Below the pieces are notes generated by a model, which was given only the letters and a program-made list of their open reading frames with translations, made no database searches and was not told the origin of the DNA. The translations under genes were made by a program, and so were the position numbers. From NCBI GenBank assembly GCA_036227345.1, contig CP109468.1:1922001-1986000 (forward strand): 64,000 nucleotides of DNA, given 5' to 3'. Shown one piece after another: positions 60,846 through 64,000 of this stretch (within the stretch, counting starts at the first letter, position 1; each line of letters opens with the position of its first letter). Source of the stretch: Streptomyces sp. NBC_01463. GTDB taxonomy: Bacteria > Actinomycetota > Actinomycetes > Streptomycetales > Streptomycetaceae.

Positions 60846-62285
60846 ATGACACAGACACAGGTCAAGGGCCGGGCGGAACACATCGACGAGACCGATGTCG
60901 TGATCATCGGCGGCGGTACGGGCGGCTATTCGACCGCGCTGCGGGCGGCGGCGCTCGGGCTGGAGGTGGTCCTCGCCGAGCGCGACAAGGTGGGCGGCAC
61001 CTGTCTGCACCGGGGCTGCATCCCCAGCAAGGCGATGCTGCACGCCGCCGAGCTGGTCGACGGCATCGCGGAGGCACGGGAGCGGTGGGGCGTGAAGGCG
61101 AGCCTGGAGTCGGTGGACTGGCAGGCCCTCGTCGCCACCCGCGACGACATCGTGGCCCGCAACCACCGGGGCGTGGAGGGTCATCTGGCCCACGCGGCGG
61201 TCGAAGTGGTGCACGGCAGTGCGGAGTTGACCGGCCCGCGCAGTGTCCGGATCGACGGGTACGGAGACGTCACCGCCCGGCGCGGCATCGTGCTCGCGAC
61301 CGGGTCACGACCGCGGATGCTGCCCGGTCTCGCGGCCGACGGCACGCGCGTGGTCACCAGTGACGACGCCCCGTTCGCCCCCGGGCTGCCGGACTCGGTC
61401 CTGGTGCTGGGCGGCGGGGCGATCGGGGTGGAGTACGCCTCGCTGCACCGGTCGATGGGGGCGCGGGTCACGCTGGTGGAGGCCGCCGACCGGCTCGTCC
61501 CGCTGGAGGACGCGGATGTGTCCCGTCATCTGACCAGGGGTCTGAAGAAGCGCGGGATCGACGTGCGGACAGGGGCCCGGCTGGTGGAGGCCACGGTGCT
61601 CGGGGGCGGGGTCCGTGCCACGGTCCGCACCCCGCGCGGCGAGGTCCGCACGGTGGAGGCGGAGCGGCTGCTCGTCGCGGTGGGCCGGGTCCCGGTGACG
61701 GACGGGCTGGGGCTGGCGGCCGCGGGCCTCGCCCCCGACCGGCGCGGATACGTGGCGCCGGCGGACTGGTCACGGCTGGAGACGGCGGTGCCGGGCATCC
61801 ATGTGGTCGGGGACCTGCTCCCGCCGCCGTCCCTCGGGCTGGCCCACGCGTCCTTCGCCGAGGGGCTGCTGGTGGCCGAGACGCTGGCCGGCCTCCGTCC
61901 GGCGCCGGTGGACTACGCCGCGGTGCCCCGGGTCACGTACTCCGCCCCGCAGACAGCGTCGGTGGGTCTGACCGAGGCGCAGGCCCGCGACGCCGGGCAC
62001 GAGGTCGCGGTCGGCACGATGCCGCTGACGGCCGTCGCCAAGGGGATGGTGCACGGGCAGGGCGGCATGGTGAAGGTCGTCACGGAGCGGGGCGGCCGGG
62101 TCCTCGGTGTGCACCTGGTCGGGCCGCACGTCTCGGAGATGATCGCCGAGAGCCAGCTGATCGTCGGCTGGGACGCCGAACCGTCCGACGTGGCCCGGCA
62201 CATCCACGCGCACCCGACGCTCTCGGAGGCGGTCGGCGAGGCCTTCCTCACCCTGGCGGGCCGCGGCCTGCACCAGCGGGCGTGA
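60846..62285 (+). CDS. lpd: Dihydrolipoamide dehydrogenase-like flavoprotein disulfide reductase
   Basis: This 479-residue FAD- and NAD(P)-dependent disulfide reductase has the FAD motif IIGGGTGGYSTALRAA, redox-active Cys53-Cys58 (GGTCLHRGCIPSK), the NAD motif VLGGGAIGVEYAS and the catalytic pair HAHPTLSEAVGE near the end. These suit a dihydrolipoamide dehydrogenase. No lipoyl or dehydrogenase E1/E2 genes are adjacent, so it could serve a complex encoded elsewhere or act as a related reductase. GGAGG lies before ATG 60846. The divergent LysR protein probably controls it. Confidence 0.9.
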   Translation: MTQTQVKGRAEHIDETDVVIIGGGTGGYSTALRAAALGLEVVLAERDKVGGTCLHRGCIPSKAMLHAAELVDGIAEARERWGVKASLESVDWQALVATRDDIVARNHRGVEGHLAHAAVEVVHGSAELTGPRSVRIDGYGDVTARRGIVLATGSRPRMLPGLAADGTRVVTSDDAPFAPGLPDSVLVLGGGAIGVEYASLHRSMGARVTLVEAADRLVPLEDADVSRHLTRGLKKRGIDVRTGARLVEATVLGGGVRATVRTPRGEVRTVEAERLLVAVGRVPVTDGLGLAAAGLAPDRRGYVAPADWSRLETAVPGIHVVGDLLPPPSLGLAHASFAEGLLVAETLAGLRPAPVDYAAVPRVTYSAPQTASVGLTEAQARDAGHEVAVGTMPLTAVAKGMVHGQGGMVKVVTERGGRVLGVHLVGPHVSEMIAESQLIVGWDAEPSDVARHIHAHPTLSEAVGEAFLTLAGRGLHQRA

Positions 62286-62314
62286 ACGCCTTCCCGATCC
62301 GGACGGGACAGCCC

Positions 62315-62881
62315 CTAGGCGGGCGGCCGGAGCGTGGGTGCGGAGAGCCGGAAGGTCATCCGGCCGAAGCTCACCTGGTCGCCCTCGCGCACCGAGACCG
62401 TGCCGGTGACGCGCTGGCCGTTGACGCAGGTGCCGTTGGTGGAGCCGAGATCGCGCAGCACCCATCGGCCCGCGTGCGCGGTGAGTTCGGCGTGCATCCG
62501 GGAGACCGTCTCGTGGCTGAGGCGGAGTCCGTTGCCCGGGTCGCGGCCGATGCGCAGGGGGTGCGGGCTCGGTGCCGGCAGCAGCAGCTTGGGCAGCCGC
62601 TCGGACCGCCACGCCCTGCGTACCCGCTCGGGGAAACCGGAGACCCCGCTGACCACCCGGAACAGCTGCCGCGACCAGCGGCCCTCGCTCTCCAGGTCGG
62701 CGGTGAGCGCCTCCAGTTGCTCGGAGCGGTTCGCGGTCAGGGCCAGTTCCATGCGCCGCATGAAGGTGTCGTGCGAGAGCCTGCCTTGTGCCGCGCCCTC
62801 CCTGAGCACACCGAGAACACGGTCGCGCTGGGCGTCGGAGAGCCGCGCGGGATACGTGTGGAACTCGGAGGAGGACGTCAC
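62315..62881 (-). CDS. DUF1707 and FHA domain protein
   Basis: This 188-residue protein has an N-terminal DUF1707 helix bundle (residues about 8-60, RLSDAQRDRVLGVLREGAA, GRLSHDTFMRRMELA) and a C-terminal FHA domain (about 105-185, LRIGRDPGNGLRLSHETVSRMH split by its Gly-Arg and Ser-x-x-His motifs, then GSTNGT). FHA domains bind phosphothreonine, so it probably reads a Ser/Thr kinase signal. GTG 62881 has no ribosome binding site but a strong promoter ends 7 nt before it. It is monocistronic. Confidence 0.9.
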   Translation of the reverse strand: MTSSSEFHTYPARLSDAQRDRVLGVLREGAAQGRLSHDTFMRRMELALTANRSEQLEALTADLESEGRWSRQLFRVVSGVSGFPERVRRAWRSERLPKLLLPAPSPHPLRIGRDPGNGLRLSHETVSRMHAELTAHAGRWVLRDLGSTNGTCVNGQRVTGTVSVREGDQVSFGRMTFRLSAPTLRPPA

Positions 62882-62888
62882 ACGGCCA

Positions 62889-62918
62889 ATTGTCGGGCCG
62901 ACGGCCCCGGGGTGTCCA
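62889..62918 (-). promoter_or_regulatory. Leaderless-type promoter of the FHA gene
   Basis: On the minus strand TGGACA (62918-62913), 18 nt, GACAAT (62894-62889), then 7 nt to GTG 62881. The -35 matches TTGACA at five of six bases. Confidence 0.6.
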
Positions 62919-63057
62919 GAACAACCCCGTTTTCCGCCCTCGCTGACCTGCACGGCCCCGGAATACCCGCAGGCGGCGTGCCCGGGTCGTTGCTACTGTC
63001 GGCGGCCGTGCCGTCCAGGCGACCGCCGGGACGAGCCCGTATACCTGTGGGGGATCC

Positions 63058-64000
63058 GTGCCCGGCGCACCACTCGAAACGACCGTCCGCCCGATCACCG
63101 GCCCGGAGGAGCTCGATCTCTTCTGCCGGCTGTCCTACGTCCTCGACCACGAGCTCGCCGACGACCTCGCGACGGGCCGCCGCCGTCCGGAGTGGATGTG
63201 GGTGGCGCTGCGGGGCGACCGGGTGCTGGCGCGGATCGCCTGGTGGAGCAAGGACGGCAGGGAGCCGCTCTTCCTCGACTTCTTCGACCTGGACGACACC
63301 CTGCCCGAGCCCGAACGCGGCGAGGCCGGGCTGCGGCTGCTGGAGGCGGCGACCGCGGCGGTCGTCCCGGCCGGCGCCCCGCGTCCCGAGTACGGGCGTT
63401 ACGTCCCGCCGGACTGGCGTGAGGACCCGGTGGCCCGTGACGTCGTCGAGGCCCGCATCCGGGTCATGGAACGCACCGGCGCCCGGCTGCTCGTGGAGCG
63501 GCTGCGCCTGGAGTGGCGTGCGGGCACTCCCGTGCCCGCCGGCAGCGGACGGCTGCGGTTCCGGCCGGTCGCCGGGCGGGAGGATCTCCTCGCCCTGATG
63601 ACGCCGGTGATGGAGGGCACCCTCGACGCCCACGGTCGGCAGGACCTGGCGTCCGGGCTCTCGGCGCGCGAGGCGGCGGAGAAGCACTACGACGAGGAGC
63701 TCGCCCACTACTCGACGCCGCAGGAGTGGTGGCGCGTCGCCGAACTCCCGGACGGCGAGCCGGCCGGCTTCGTGATCCCGGCCCGCAACAGCTACAACCC
63801 GATCATCGCGTACATCGGCGTGGTGCCCGCGCACCGCGGTCACGGCTACATCGACGAACTCCTCGCCGAGGGCACCCGGGTGCTCGCCGGGCAGGAGGGC
63901 GTGGAGCGCATCCGGGCCGCGACGGACCTCGGCAACGTGCCGATGGCGAAGTCCTTCGCGCGTCTGGGGTACGTCAACTTCGAGCGCGCCTTCGACATGG
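63058..64000 (+). CDS. GNAT-family acetyltransferase (3' end outside window)
   Basis: GTG 63058 follows GGGGGA at about 5 nt. The visible 314 residues begin VPGAPLETTVRPITG. An N-terminal degenerate GNAT-like part holds WMWVALRGDRVLARIAWWS. The second part is a typical GNAT domain with AGFVIPARNSYNPIIAYIGV, the acetyl-CoA loop VPAHRGHGYIDELLAEGT and ATDLGNVPMAKSFARLGYV. The frame is open to the window end, close to the expected C-terminus. The substrate is unknown. It diverges from the FHA gene. Confidence 0.88.
   Translation, partial: MPGAPLETTVRPITGPEELDLFCRLSYVLDHELADDLATGRRRPEWMWVALRGDRVLARIAWWSKDGREPLFLDFFDLDDTLPEPERGEAGLRLLEAATAAVVPAGAPRPEYGRYVPPDWREDPVARDVVEARIRVMERTGARLLVERLRLEWRAGTPVPAGSGRLRFRPVAGREDLLALMTPVMEGTLDAHGRQDLASGLSAREAAEKHYDEELAHYSTPQEWWRVAELPDGEPAGFVIPARNSYNPIIAYIGVVPAHRGHGYIDELLAEGTRVLAGQEGVERIRAATDLGNVPMAKSFARLGYVNFERAFDM

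Overview
The window is very GC-rich, uses GTG starts often and is densely packed, with gene families typical of Streptomyces: FadR/GntR regulators, an MsiK-style sugar importer without its own ATPase, an SAV2148-like HEPN protein, mycothiol-type small enzymes, and the sulfate-assimilation order sir, zinc ribbon, cysH, cysC, cysD, cysN, sulfonate ABC genes, cbiX. I assign it to a Streptomyces chromosome. I see no rRNA, tRNA, CRISPR array, insertion sequence or phage gene.

Region 1 (1-15559) reads as a sialic acid scavenging and catabolic locus. A secreted sialidase, a secreted SGNH esterase and a cytoplasmic AXE1-type deacetylase lie beside a peptide-type ABC importer (lipoprotein, permease, fused permease-ATPase). 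A lyase (nanA), a ROK kinase (nanK), an epimerase (nanE) and an MFS symporter (nanT-like) follow. Two FadR-family regulators flank the enzyme genes. Three related operators of the form CATC-GAC-N7-GTC-GATG lie in the three control regions. An FAD monooxygenase sits among these genes without an obvious role.

Region 2 (15600-28352) starts with a methyltransferase, then an acid-degradation module: MaoC hydratase, MHS transporter, thiolase, LysR regulator, two-subunit glutaconate-type CoA-transferase and 3-hydroxyacyl-CoA dehydrogenase. The transporter, thiolase and CoA-transferase promoters share one architecture, ATTGA-N33-TATTGGAC plus a matching -10, which suggests one LysR regulon. VOC, AraC, YihY and AidB-like genes follow. 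The last two diverge from one shared -10 element with both start codons only 6 nt away.

Region 3 (28615-40278) carries a GAF regulator, a GNAT enzyme and the assimilatory sulfate operon. The operon is preceded by a short leader peptide of the RRHVDL type with a Cys codon near its end. It contains a 59-residue zinc ribbon protein and ends in a sulfonate-type ABC importer and a sirohydrochlorin chelatase that would supply siroheme to the sulfite reductase.

Region 4 (40311-53725) is mixed: a DsbA-like protein, a DinB/maleylpyruvate isomerase-type protein, an aldo/keto reductase remnant, a lone ABC ATPase, a secreted subtilase, an MMPL exporter, a sugar ABC importer, a kinase-fold phosphotransferase, a DEDDh exonuclease and the HEPN protein.

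Region 5 (54116-64000) holds glgX and treY for glycogen and trehalose metabolism, a short and degenerate P450 overlapping treY, a LysR regulator diverging from a dihydrolipoamide dehydrogenase-like gene, a DUF1707-FHA protein and a GNAT gene cut by the window end.
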